Source: Bifidobacterium breve (GTDB lineage: Bacteria > Actinomycetota > Acidimicrobiia > Acidimicrobiales > Ilumatobacteraceae). From it: a DNA stretch of 7,660 nt. Below, in pieces: positions 1-6,346 of the stretch. The notes under the pieces are model-generated. The model made no database searches. It saw only the letters and a list, made by a program, of their open reading frames with translations, and was not told the DNA's origin. Made by a program: the position numbers and the translations under genes. The stretch lies in NCBI GenBank assembly GCA_945889575.1, contig CAMDBY010000079.1:1-7660 (forward strand), in the 5' to 3' direction. The stretch's first letter is position 1; each line of letters starts with the position of its first letter.

Positions 1-900
1 GTCGAGGAACTTGCTGGAGGCAACTCCAGAACCAACGCCGCCAGCTGTTGCACCAATGATTAACAATGCAATCATGACGCCGTTCAAATATGAATCAGGT
101 ACCACTAGCGAACTAACGCCAGTTCCGGCTTTGAAACCAGCGACTCCAGAAGTCCACGCACTGTTCAGTGTCCACAAACCAACGCAAGAGAAAATGGCAC
201 CCACGAGTCCCTGAATAAGGCCTTCCATTATGAACGGCACTCGAATGAACCAGTCAGTGGCACCCACCAGCTTCATCACTTCAATCTCGCGGCGTCGAGC
301 AAAGATTGCGGTGCGGATTGTATTCCAAATCAGGATGACAGCAACCGCAAGCAAAACTAAGGACATTGCAATGGTGACTGTACGAACGAATCCGGACAAT
401 GTTGATATGACATCAAACTCATCTTCGGCAAGTGATACTCCGGCAACTCCCGGAAGAGTTCGGTATTGGTCGGCAAGGCTGCGCACCAATTCGGGGTCAG
501 TCGTTTTCGGCACGACTTTGAACTGGGATGGGATGGTTTCTATCGACAACAGACTCAATGTTGTGGCATCACCCGCAAACACACGCTTTGCCTCTTCAAA
601 ACTTCCGGCTTTGTCGAGATATGTAAGTTTGGGCACATCAATGATGTTCGGTTGAGACTTCAGGTTCTGCTCGACAAACTTCAAAGCTTCAGGAGTCACG
701 TCAGGACGAACAAACACGATCATTCCAACGTCCCCGCGCCACTGCACGAGCAAATTGTCAAATGCACGCTGCATAAGGAACGTTGCACCAACGAGCAGCA
801 GCGAAACAGCAGAAGTGATGACTGCCGCTACTGACAACGTGATGTTGCGGCGGAAACTAGCGATTGTCTCACGAAAGGCGTAGGAGATGCGCTGAATCAT
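1..900 (-). CDS. ftsX: Cell division protein FtsX (partial, C-terminus beyond window)
   Basis: FtsX is the membrane subunit of the FtsEX complex. In the family it passes ATP-driven conformational signals from cytoplasmic FtsE to cell-wall hydrolases or their activators outside the membrane at the division site. The frame starts at ATG 900 (MIQRISYAFRETIASFRRNI) and stays open to base 1, giving 300 codons without a stop. The family is usually about 300 residues long, so only a few residues should be missing. Four hydrophobic segments are visible at roughly residues 20-42, 173-195, 221-243 and 272-294. The large loop between the first two (about 43-172) is the expected extracellular domain. The conserved FtsX stretch RRREIEVMKLVGAT (202-215) follows TM2, and the PF..EG element (222-227) follows it. 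The start overlaps the ftsE stop as ATGA, the usual translational coupling of this pair. The call is secure; the loop's extracellular partner cannot be told from sequence. Confidence 0.95.
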   Translation of the reverse strand, partial: MIQRISYAFRETIASFRRNITLSVAAVITSAVSLLLVGATFLMQRAFDNLLVQWRGDVGMIVFVRPDVTPEALKFVEQNLKSQPNIIDVPKLTYLDKAGSFEEAKRVFAGDATTLSLLSIETIPSQFKVVPKTTDPELVRSLADQYRTLPGVAGVSLAEDEFDVISTLSGFVRTVTIAMSLVLLAVAVILIWNTIRTAIFARRREIEVMKLVGATDWFIRVPFIMEGLIQGLVGAIFSCVGLWTLNSAWTSGVAGFKAGTGVSSLVVPDSYLNGVMIALLIIGATAGGVGSGVASSKFLD

Positions 901-1574
901 TCGTAGACCCCGCGCTCTTGGTCGCGCACAATGACACCGCGGTCAAGCTGAATCACTCGCTTACGCATGGCGTTCACGACGCGATGGTCATGAGTTGCCA
1001 TCACAACCGTTGTACCAGTGCCGTTGATTGCTTCAAGGAGCGCCATGATGCCTTCACCTGTTGATGGGTCAAGGTTTCCGGTGGGCTCATCTGCCAACAA
1101 AATGAGTGGGCGGTTTACGAATGCGCGCGCAATGGAGACTCTTTGCTGCTCTCCACCCGAGAGTTGATGAGGCAGTCGATCTTGTTTGTCGCCAAGACCC
1201 ACGAGCTCAAGAACTTGCGGAACTTGCTGGGCAATGATGTGACGTGGCTTGCCGATGACTTCTAGGGCGAACGCAACATTTTCAAACACGCTTTTATTTG
1301 GCAACAACTTGTAGTCCTGGAACACGTTGCCCATTGTGCGACGCAAAAATGGAATCTGACTATTTGCCATCTCGTTGATATTGCGACCAGCCACCCACAC
1401 GTTGCCGCGCTCAGGACGTTCCTGGCGATTCATCAGACGAAGAAGTGTTGATTTACCCGAACCGGATGGACCAACAAGGAACACAAATTCACCCTTTGGA
1501 ATATCAAAGGATGCATCGCGTAGGGCCGGAACATCGGAGCCGTAGACCTTGGAGACATTTTCGAGACGAATCAT
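897..1574 (-). CDS. ftsE: Cell division ATP-binding protein FtsE
   Basis: This is the cytoplasmic ABC ATPase that pairs with FtsX to control cell-wall hydrolysis during division. From ATG 1574 the protein has 225 residues, typical of FtsE. All ABC motifs are present: Walker A GPSGSGKST (35-43), Q-loop glutamine 86 in NVFQDY, signature LSGGEQ (138-143), Walker B LILLADE with catalytic Glu163, the D-loop of GNLD (166-169) and H-loop His195 in ATHDH. The segment FENVAFALEVIGK is characteristic of FtsE rather than of related MacB/LolD ATPases. I chose ATG 1574 because the family begins MI.L..V.K.Y; an in-frame TTG at 1586 would add four residues (MGLF). The ribosome binding site is weak for both choices (AGGTTGGG lies 8-15 bases before the ATG). 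The stop TGA (899-897) overlaps the ftsX ATG. The gene follows prfB after 64 bases, an order common in Actinobacteria. Confidence 0.96.
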   Translation of the reverse strand: MIRLENVSKVYGSDVPALRDASFDIPKGEFVFLVGPSGSGKSTLLRLMNRQERPERGNVWVAGRNINEMANSQIPFLRRTMGNVFQDYKLLPNKSVFENVAFALEVIGKPRHIIAQQVPQVLELVGLGDKQDRLPHQLSGGEQQRVSIARAFVNRPLILLADEPTGNLDPSTGEGIMALLEAINGTGTTVVMATHDHRVVNAMRKRVIQLDRGVIVRDQERGVYE

Positions 1575-1605
1575 GAAGAGACCCAACCTAGCAATGCACG
1601 ACTAC

Positions 1606-1619
1606 CCCGCGAGGGCGGG
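1606..1619 (-). other. Small GC hairpin between prfB and ftsE
   Basis: On the minus strand CCCGC and GCGGG form a perfect 5-bp stem around the tetraloop CCTC, about midway between the prfB stop and the ftsE start. There is no T-tract after it, so it is not a classical intrinsic terminator. It could attenuate transcription, mark an RNA processing point or stabilise the 3' end of an upstream mRNA. It is short, and chance is a real possibility. Confidence 0.3.
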
Positions 1620-1632
1620 CACGAAAGCCATA

Positions 1633-1650
1633 CAGGCATTACTCTGCCTG
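1633..1650 (-). other. Inverted repeat enclosing the prfB stop codon
   Basis: CAGGCA and TGCCTG are perfect 6-base arms separated by the 6-base loop GAGTAA, read on the minus strand. The loop carries the last sense codon (GAG) and the TAA stop of prfB. In the mRNA this would place the stop codon in a hairpin loop. No T-tract follows, so a terminator role is unlikely. The repeat is plainly visible; any function is inference. Confidence 0.35.
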
Positions 1651-2739
1651 CCCCCTGCGCCAACGCAAGAAGCCCTCCATAAAGGAATCAAGGTCGCCAT
1701 CAAGCACGGCAGCCACATTGCCGGATTCCACTTCTGTTCGAATGTCTTTCACCATCTGATACGGCTGAAGAACGTATGAACGAATCTGACTCCCCCAACC
1801 CACCTGTGCAGGCTTGCCTGCAATGCGATCTTTTTCGTCCTGATGTTCTTCTTCAATCTTGGCAACAATCATTGCCTTCAATCGCGTCAAAGCTTTTTCA
1901 CGGTTTTGTAACTGGCTGCGTTCTTCTTGGCTGGTCGCTACGGCACCTGTTGGCTCATGAATAAGTCGCACCGCCGATGATGTCTTGTTGACATGCTGGC
2001 CTCCAGCACCCGATGCACGGAACACTTCCATACGTATTTCTGATTCGTTCACTTCAAGATCTGGGGCATCCATTACGGGCCACACCTGAACACTTGCAAA
2101 ACTAGTTTGGCGACGACCCTGGTTATCAAACGGGCTAATACGAACTAAGCGATGAGTTCCACGCTCAGACGTCATGAGGCCGTATGCATAACGGCCCTTA
2201 ATAGTGAATTCAGCAGACATGATGCCCGCTTCAGTGCCGGGACTGACATCGTCAACATCAACAACAAAACCTTTACGTTCTGCCCACCGTGTGAACATGC
2301 GCATCAACAGTTCTGCCCAGTCCTGAGCATCGACACCACCGTCTTTGGCATTTATTTGCACGATGGCATCTGCATCATCATGTTCACCTGTAAACAAACT
2401 GCGCATTTCCAAAATGCCGAGTTCAGCAGACACGTGTGCAATACCTGCAGCGATATCGACTTCTTGCGATGCGTCATCTATTTCACGAGCCATTTCATGA
2501 AGAACATTGAGGTCTTCAAGTTCAGCACGCATGACGTCGTATGCATCAAGGTCGGCACGCAGGTTCGAATACTCTCCTGTCACACGCTTGGCGACATTTT
2601 GGTCATCCCACAAGTCGGGCCGCGATACTTCAATTTCGAGTTCAGAAATACGTGCACGTGTTTGGTCAATGTGCAAATACTCATGCGATTCAGCAATACG
2701 CGTTACTAGTTCGCGAAGGTCGGAAGTGAAATCACGCAT
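1639..2739 (-). CDS. prfB: Peptide chain release factor 2 (RF2)
   Basis: RF2 recognises UGA and UAA stop codons in the ribosomal A site and triggers release of the finished protein. The 366-residue product has the usual length. The RF2-specific anticodon-like tripeptide SPF is at 202-204 (LVRISPFDNQGRR), which separates it from RF1 with its PxT motif. The catalytic GGQ is at 246-248 within GAGGQHVNKTSSAVRLIHEPTG, where the glutamine faces the peptidyl-transferase centre. The N-terminal helical domain contains the family element PDLW (41-44). The frame is continuous from ATG 2739 with no in-frame UGA and no CUUUGAC slip site, so this gene lacks the autoregulatory +1 frameshift found in Escherichia coli and many other bacteria. 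It starts 27 bases after the secA stop with only a weak ribosome binding site, which suggests cotranscription with secA. It ends in TAA inside a small inverted repeat. Confidence 0.97.
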   Translation of the reverse strand: MRDFTSDLRELVTRIAESHEYLHIDQTRARISELEIEVSRPDLWDDQNVAKRVTGEYSNLRADLDAYDVMRAELEDLNVLHEMAREIDDASQEVDIAAGIAHVSAELGILEMRSLFTGEHDDADAIVQINAKDGGVDAQDWAELLMRMFTRWAERKGFVVDVDDVSPGTEAGIMSAEFTIKGRYAYGLMTSERGTHRLVRISPFDNQGRRQTSFASVQVWPVMDAPDLEVNESEIRMEVFRASGAGGQHVNKTSSAVRLIHEPTGAVATSQEERSQLQNREKALTRLKAMIVAKIEEEHQDEKDRIAGKPAQVGWGSQIRSYVLQPYQMVKDIRTEVESGNVAAVLDGDLDSFMEGFLRWRRGQAE

Positions 2740-2766
2740 GACGAATTATTGCTCGGAATTGGGCAG

Positions 2767-5550
2767 TCAGGCGGCAGCGCCGTGGCACATTTTGTATTTT
2801 TTGCCAGAGTTGCACGGGCATGGCGAGTTACGTGGGGTGTTAGACCAGTCATTTGCATCTTTCACGATGGGCTTGCGTACTTCTTCTTCTGGTGCAGATA
2901 ACAGAGATTGGTCAATGTCATCACTGGCTAGAGCCGCAGCCGTAAAGCCATCGGTGGCCACGTTGTCGCTACTTGTCTCGGTGAGATTTTGCACCCGAAG
3001 CACTGGTTGTTCTTCGTTGACTACTTGTACGTGCATGACATAACGAACAAAGTCTTGAGCAATTCCAGTCATCATCTGACCAAACATCTCGTATCCCTCG
3101 CGTTGCCATTCAGTGAGAGGATCTTTCTGACCCATGGCGCGCAAGTTGATACCTTCTTGCAGATAATCCATCTCCTCGAGATGTTCACGCCACCGTTGAT
3201 CAATGATGCTGAGCATTACTTGGCGTTCAATCTGACGAAGTATTTCTGAACCCAACTCTTCTTCACGGGCTTGATAATGCCTGTTCGCATCAGCCATCAC
3301 AAGGTCGTAAATGGCATCAGTACCTGCACATTGGTCAATTTGGGTGGCGGTAATTGTTGCTGGCCAGTAGCCAGACAATTCCAGTTCCAAACCGTCGACA
3401 TCCCATTCATCACTTGCCTCTGAGACACAATGAGTTTCAATCAAAGAGTCAACGGCCTCAGCCAGATATTCCAAAGCAGCCACTTTGAGATCTGCACCAG
3501 ACAAAATCTGATCACGGCGCATGTAAATAACCTTGCGCTGCTCGTTCATCACTTCGTCGTATTTCAAGACGTTCTTACGAATTTCACCGTTGCGCTGCTC
3601 AACAGTCGTTTGCGCACGCTCGATGGCCTTAGTAACCATCTTTGCTTCAATGGCTTCGTCATCTGGCAACGCACGACCCATGACCCAACTAAGGGCACCG
3701 GTAGCGAAGAGGCGCATGAGTTCGTCATCAAGGCTGAGATAAAAACGACTTGCCCCAGGATCGCCTTGGCGTCCCGCACGACCGCGCAACTGGTTGTCAA
3801 TACGACGGCTGTCGTGGCGTTCAGTTCCGAGAACATAGAGCCCACCAACTGCACGAACTTTGTTGCCTTCTTCTAGACCTTGTGCTTTTTGTAACGGCAA
3901 TAGCTGTTCATACCTAGCCTGTGCTTCTGCGCGAGCAACCTGGAATTCTTCTGGCATTTCAGAAATCGGAACTGGCAATGCGAAATCATCAACCAAAAGG
4001 TCTGGGCTTACGCCTTCTGACAGAACCTGTTGGCGCGCCAGGAGTTCTGGGTTTCCGCCAAGCAAAATGTCGACGCCTCGTCCTGCCATGTTTGTTGCAA
4101 CCGTCACTGCTCCAAGGCGTCCTGCTTGGGCAACAATGAGTGCTTCACGTGTGTGCTGCTTTGCGTTCAGAATCTCATGCTTGATGCCACGCTTGGTGAG
4201 CTCGCGCGAGAGATGCTCGCTCTTTTCCACGCTGATTGTTCCGACAAGAATTGGCTGGCCTTTTCCATTGCGAGTGACAATGTCTTCAACGACGGCACGG
4301 AATTTAGAATCTTCTGACTTGAAAATGAGGTCAGCTTCATCGTCGCGCACAACATTGCGGTTTGTCGGAATAGGCACCACATGAAGGCTGTACGTATTTA
4401 CCAATTCAGCTGCTTCTGTCTGTGCAGTACCGGTCATACCTGAGAGTTTGTTGTACATACGGAAGTAGTTCTGCAAAGTAATTGTCGCAAGAGTTTGGTT
4501 CTCTTCGTTGATGCGCACGCCTTCTTTGGCTTCCACAGCTTGGTGAATACCTTCACTCCAACGACGGCCTTCCAAAATGCGACCCGTGAACTCATCGACG
4601 ATCTTTACGTCGCCAGCATCAACGATGTAATCCTTGTCGCGGCGGTACAACTCTTTGGCCTTGAGCGCAACAGAGAGTTGATGCACCAGGTTCTGCTGCA
4701 CTGCGTCGTACAAGTTGTCAAGCCCAAGTTCTTTTTCAACTTTTTCAATACCAAGTTCTGTAGGAACAACGATGCGCTTGTCTTCTTCTACTTCGTAGTC
4801 AACATCACGCTGCAAGGTACGAACAATGGATGCAAACTTGTAATACATCGCAGCAGCATCAGCAATGCGGCCCGAAATAATCAGAGGTGTACGCGCTTCG
4901 TCAATAAGGATGCTGTCCACTTCGTCAACAATGGCAAAATTATGACCACGCTGAACCTTGTCATCAAGCGAACCGGCCATGTTGTCGCGCAAATAATCAA
5001 AACCGAATTCGTTATTGGTTCCGTACGTAATATCGCATGCGTAGTCAATGCGCTTTTCAGCTGGAGATTCACGACGTCCGGGAATTACTAGTCCAACGTT
5101 GAGTCCCATGAATTGATGAATGCGTCCCATCCATTCAGCGTGAAAGCGTGCCAAGTAATCGTTGACCGTGATGACATGCACGCCATCGCCAGACAAGCCG
5201 TTGAGATACGCAGGCAAAGTAGACACAAGGGTCTTTCCTTCACCGGTCTTCATTTCCGCAACCCAACCAAAGTGAAGCGCGGCTCCACCCATCAGCTGGA
5301 CATCGAAATGGCGTTGTCCAATGACGCGACTAGATGCCTCGCGTACCACGGCAAACGATTCAACAAGAAGGTCTTCGAGTGATTCGCCGCGATCGAGACG
5401 TGATCTGAATTCACCAGTCTTTGCTTGGAGAGCCGAATCAGACAATGCAGCCATTTCCGATTCAAGAGCATTGATGTCGGGAACGAGACCTTGGAGGGCT
5501 TTTACTCGCTTGCCGTCGCCGGCTCGAAGGACGCGGTCGAGAACTTTCAT
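2767..5550 (-). CDS. secA: Protein translocase ATPase SecA
   Basis: SecA is the peripheral motor that pushes unfolded preproteins through the SecYEG channel using ATP. From ATG 5550 the protein has 927 residues, within the normal range. In order it shows Walker A MKTGEGKT (100-107), the first nucleotide-binding domain with ITYGTNNEFGFDYLRDN (174-190), Walker B VDEVDSILIDEAR (208-220), the preprotein cross-linking region after about 225, NBD2 with ATNMAGRGVDILLGGNP (485-501), the arginine-finger region NQLRGRAGRQGDPG (586-599), and the helical scaffold and wing region with NVLKYDEVMNEQRKVIY (660-676). A variable linker (about 850-905) leads to a C-terminal SEC-C zinc motif with Cys911, Cys913, Cys922 and His923. 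ATG 5550 (MKVLDRVLRAGDGKRVK) matches the family start; a TTG at 5616 would add 22 unconserved residues. Its own ribosome binding site is weak (GGAA), and a short upstream frame ends in an ATGA overlap with this start. This is the housekeeping SecA1 type. Confidence 0.97.
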   Translation of the reverse strand: MKVLDRVLRAGDGKRVKALQGLVPDINALESEMAALSDSALQAKTGEFRSRLDRGESLEDLLVESFAVVREASSRVIGQRHFDVQLMGGAALHFGWVAEMKTGEGKTLVSTLPAYLNGLSGDGVHVITVNDYLARFHAEWMGRIHQFMGLNVGLVIPGRRESPAEKRIDYACDITYGTNNEFGFDYLRDNMAGSLDDKVQRGHNFAIVDEVDSILIDEARTPLIISGRIADAAAMYYKFASIVRTLQRDVDYEVEEDKRIVVPTELGIEKVEKELGLDNLYDAVQQNLVHQLSVALKAKELYRRDKDYIVDAGDVKIVDEFTGRILEGRRWSEGIHQAVEAKEGVRINEENQTLATITLQNYFRMYNKLSGMTGTAQTEAAELVNTYSLHVVPIPTNRNVVRDDEADLIFKSEDSKFRAVVEDIVTRNGKGQPILVGTISVEKSEHLSRELTKRGIKHEILNAKQHTREALIVAQAGRLGAVTVATNMAGRGVDILLGGNPELLARQQVLSEGVSPDLLVDDFALPVPISEMPEEFQVARAEAQARYEQLLPLQKAQGLEEGNKVRAVGGLYVLGTERHDSRRIDNQLRGRAGRQGDPGASRFYLSLDDELMRLFATGALSWVMGRALPDDEAIEAKMVTKAIERAQTTVEQRNGEIRKNVLKYDEVMNEQRKVIYMRRDQILSGADLKVAALEYLAEAVDSLIETHCVSEASDEWDVDGLELELSGYWPATITATQIDQCAGTDAIYDLVMADANRHYQAREEELGSEILRQIERQVMLSIIDQRWREHLEEMDYLQEGINLRAMGQKDPLTEWQREGYEMFGQMMTGIAQDFVRYVMHVQVVNEEQPVLRVQNLTETSSDNVATDGFTAAALASDDIDQSLLSAPEEEVRKPIVKDANDWSNTPRNSPCPCNSGKKYKMCHGAAA

Positions 5551-5630
5551 GCAGTTTCCAAGCCTACCTGCGCCCCTTGCCAGAGCCAGTTCGCCGGACG
5601 GCCCGGAACCCAGCAATACTTGACGCTCAT
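5547..5630 (-). CDS. Possible 27-codon leader peptide upstream of secA
   Basis: A short frame starts at ATG 5630 behind a perfect GGAGG (5639-5635) spaced four bases from the ATG. It encodes 27 residues, beginning MSVKYCWVPGRPANW and ending in GLETA. Its TGA stop (5549-5547) overlaps the secA ATG (5550-5548) as ATGA, the same coupling geometry as ftsE/ftsX downstream. secA has no comparably strong site of its own, so ribosomes finishing this frame could supply secA initiation. The peptide has three tryptophans and a PGRP segment but no signal peptide or membrane segment. It does not show the SecM arrest sequence, and it is too short for its N-terminus to reach far out of the ribosome tunnel. 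The frame stays open further upstream, to a GTG at 5795, but that part is antisense to the HAD gene and is probably meaningless. Chance occurrence is possible; conservation in relatives would decide. Confidence 0.35.
   Translation of the reverse strand: MSVKYCWVPGRPANWLWQGAQVGLETA
5589..5609 (-). promoter_or_regulatory. Hairpin within the secA leader
   Basis: On the minus strand GTT-CCGG pairs with CCGG-AAC around a 5-base loop (GCCGT), with a two-base CG bulge on the 3' side. This gives seven base pairs, mostly G-C in the upper stem. It lies inside the putative leader frame, about 40 bases before the secA ATG, where an RNA structure could respond to a translating or stalled ribosome. The arms are visible; the regulatory role is inference. 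Confidence 0.25.
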
Positions 5631-6281
5631 ATGACCTCCAGAGCAGTTGACACAGTAATTTTTGACCTCGGAGGGGTGATTATGCGCAATGGCGGACCCC
5701 GCGACTTCACGAGGCGCTACCCCGACCATGACCCAGCCGTCGTGGCTGAAATCGTGATGGGTCCGCATCACCTCGATACGGACCATCAGTGGCACCGCGT
5801 CGAACGTGGCGAGATCACGCTTGACGAGTGCCGTGCGATTACAAAACAGAAACTCGACGATGCAGGCATTGTCGCAACCCTGCCTGCCAACACTCCTGCA
5901 TCAAGTGCCAACCCGTTCAACTTTCCACTCACCGATGAGATGGTCACTTTCATCCATGACCTGAAATCGGCTGGAATATCGATTGGGATTCTGACAAACA
6001 ACGTGAAGGAATTTCGGCCAATGTGGTGGCCACTCATGGACTACGAAAACATATTTGACACCATTGTTGATAGCCACGAAGTTCAAATACGTAAACCGAA
6101 CCCAGCCATTTACGAACTCACGATGTCACGCCTCAATGCCACGCCGACTCGAACGGCATTCCTTGACGACTTGCTCGCCAACGTGCACGCCGCCAGCGCT
6201 CTCGGTATGCACGGCGTTCATGTGGAAGAGAACTCAGCAGGGGCAATCACTACAGCCCGTGCGCTTACTGGGCTTCTCTAG
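5631..6281 (+). CDS. HAD-superfamily hydrolase (subfamily IA-like)
   Basis: Proteins of this fold usually remove phosphate from small metabolites through an aspartyl-phosphate intermediate; the substrate here cannot be read from sequence. From ATG 5631 the protein has 216 residues. Motif I is VIFDLGGVIM with nucleophile Asp12; position +2 is Gly14 rather than the usual Asp, as in the FDLG(G/N)V branch that includes YihX-like phosphatases. A helical C1-type cap (about 22-100) contains the typical W..VERGEITLDE element (54-65). Motif II is GILTNN with Thr122, motif III is Lys155 in IRKPNPAIYE, and motif IV is the acidic pair Asp179-Asp180 in FLDDLLANVHAA. There is no clear ribosome binding site; AATACT at 5615-5620 resembles a -10 box that could give a nearly leaderless transcript. 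A TTG at 5577 would extend the frame by 18 unconserved residues. The gene is divergent from secA and 65 bases upstream of the sortase, which may share its transcript. Confidence 0.88.
   Translation: MTSRAVDTVIFDLGGVIMRNGGPRDFTRRYPDHDPAVVAEIVMGPHHLDTDHQWHRVERGEITLDECRAITKQKLDDAGIVATLPANTPASSANPFNFPLTDEMVTFIHDLKSAGISIGILTNNVKEFRPMWWPLMDYENIFDTIVDSHEVQIRKPNPAIYELTMSRLNATPTRTAFLDDLLANVHAASALGMHGVHVEENSAGAITTARALTGLL
5679..5684 (-). promoter_or_regulatory. Candidate -10 element for secA
   Basis: CATAAT on the minus strand matches five of six bases of the TATAAT consensus. It lies inside the start of the divergent HAD gene. A transcript starting near 5672 would have about 40 bases of leader before the putative short frame at 5630. 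No convincing -35 box is seen 16-18 bases upstream, so this is only a candidate. Confidence 0.2.
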
Positions 6282-6310
6282 TCACACTCCATCAGCCCCC
6301 GAGGCTCCCT

Positions 6311-6323
6311 CTAAATAAATTAG
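6311..6323 (+). promoter_or_regulatory. AT-rich promoter-like patch before the sortase
   Basis: CTAAATAAATTAG is a short AT-rich stretch with complementary CTAA/TTAG ends, set in an otherwise balanced sequence 23 bases before the sortase ATG. TAAATA or TAAATT inside it could serve as a -10 box. No clear -35 box is seen. The weak AGCC/GGCT hairpin just before it (6294-6306) lacks a T-tract and is not a convincing terminator for the HAD gene. Confidence 0.22.
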
Positions 6324-6346
6324 GCAACTGTTACTGTTTGTAGGTG

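Noticed and set aside
2152..2709. 185-residue frame on the plus strand opposite prfB
   Set aside because: It is antisense to a fully conserved RF2 gene, has no recognisable domain, and its composition (rich in Cys, His, Phe and Thr) is that of a complement of coding sequence.
4495..5091. 198-residue frame on the plus strand opposite secA
   Set aside because: It lies antisense to the conserved nucleotide-binding region of SecA, with no ribosome binding site or family motifs; a shadow frame.
5551..5616. TTG-initiated extension of SecA
   Set aside because: The 22 extra residues do not resemble the SecA N-terminus, whereas MKVLDRVLRAGDGKRVK from ATG 5550 does.
5577..5630. TTG-initiated extension of the HAD hydrolase
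   Set aside because: The 18 extra residues are not part of the HAD fold, which normally begins a few residues before motif I; ATG 5631 fits better.
5610..5650. SecM-type arrest peptide
   Set aside because: The leader frame has Trp and Pro residues but does not match the SecM spacing FxxxxWIxxxxGIRAGP and has no export signal, so I do not call it SecM.
5647..5652. TTGACA matching the -35 consensus
   Set aside because: On the plus strand it lies inside the HAD coding sequence (codons for V-D-T), with no -10 box or gene start at a suitable distance downstream.
5631..5795. GTG-initiated 82-residue version of the secA leader frame
   Set aside because: The added 55 residues are entirely antisense to the HAD coding sequence and have no signal or membrane segment; only the short form has a strong ribosome binding site.
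6294..6306. AGCC/GGCT hairpin after the HAD gene as a terminator
   Set aside because: Only a 4-bp stem and no T-tract; not enough to support an intrinsic terminator.
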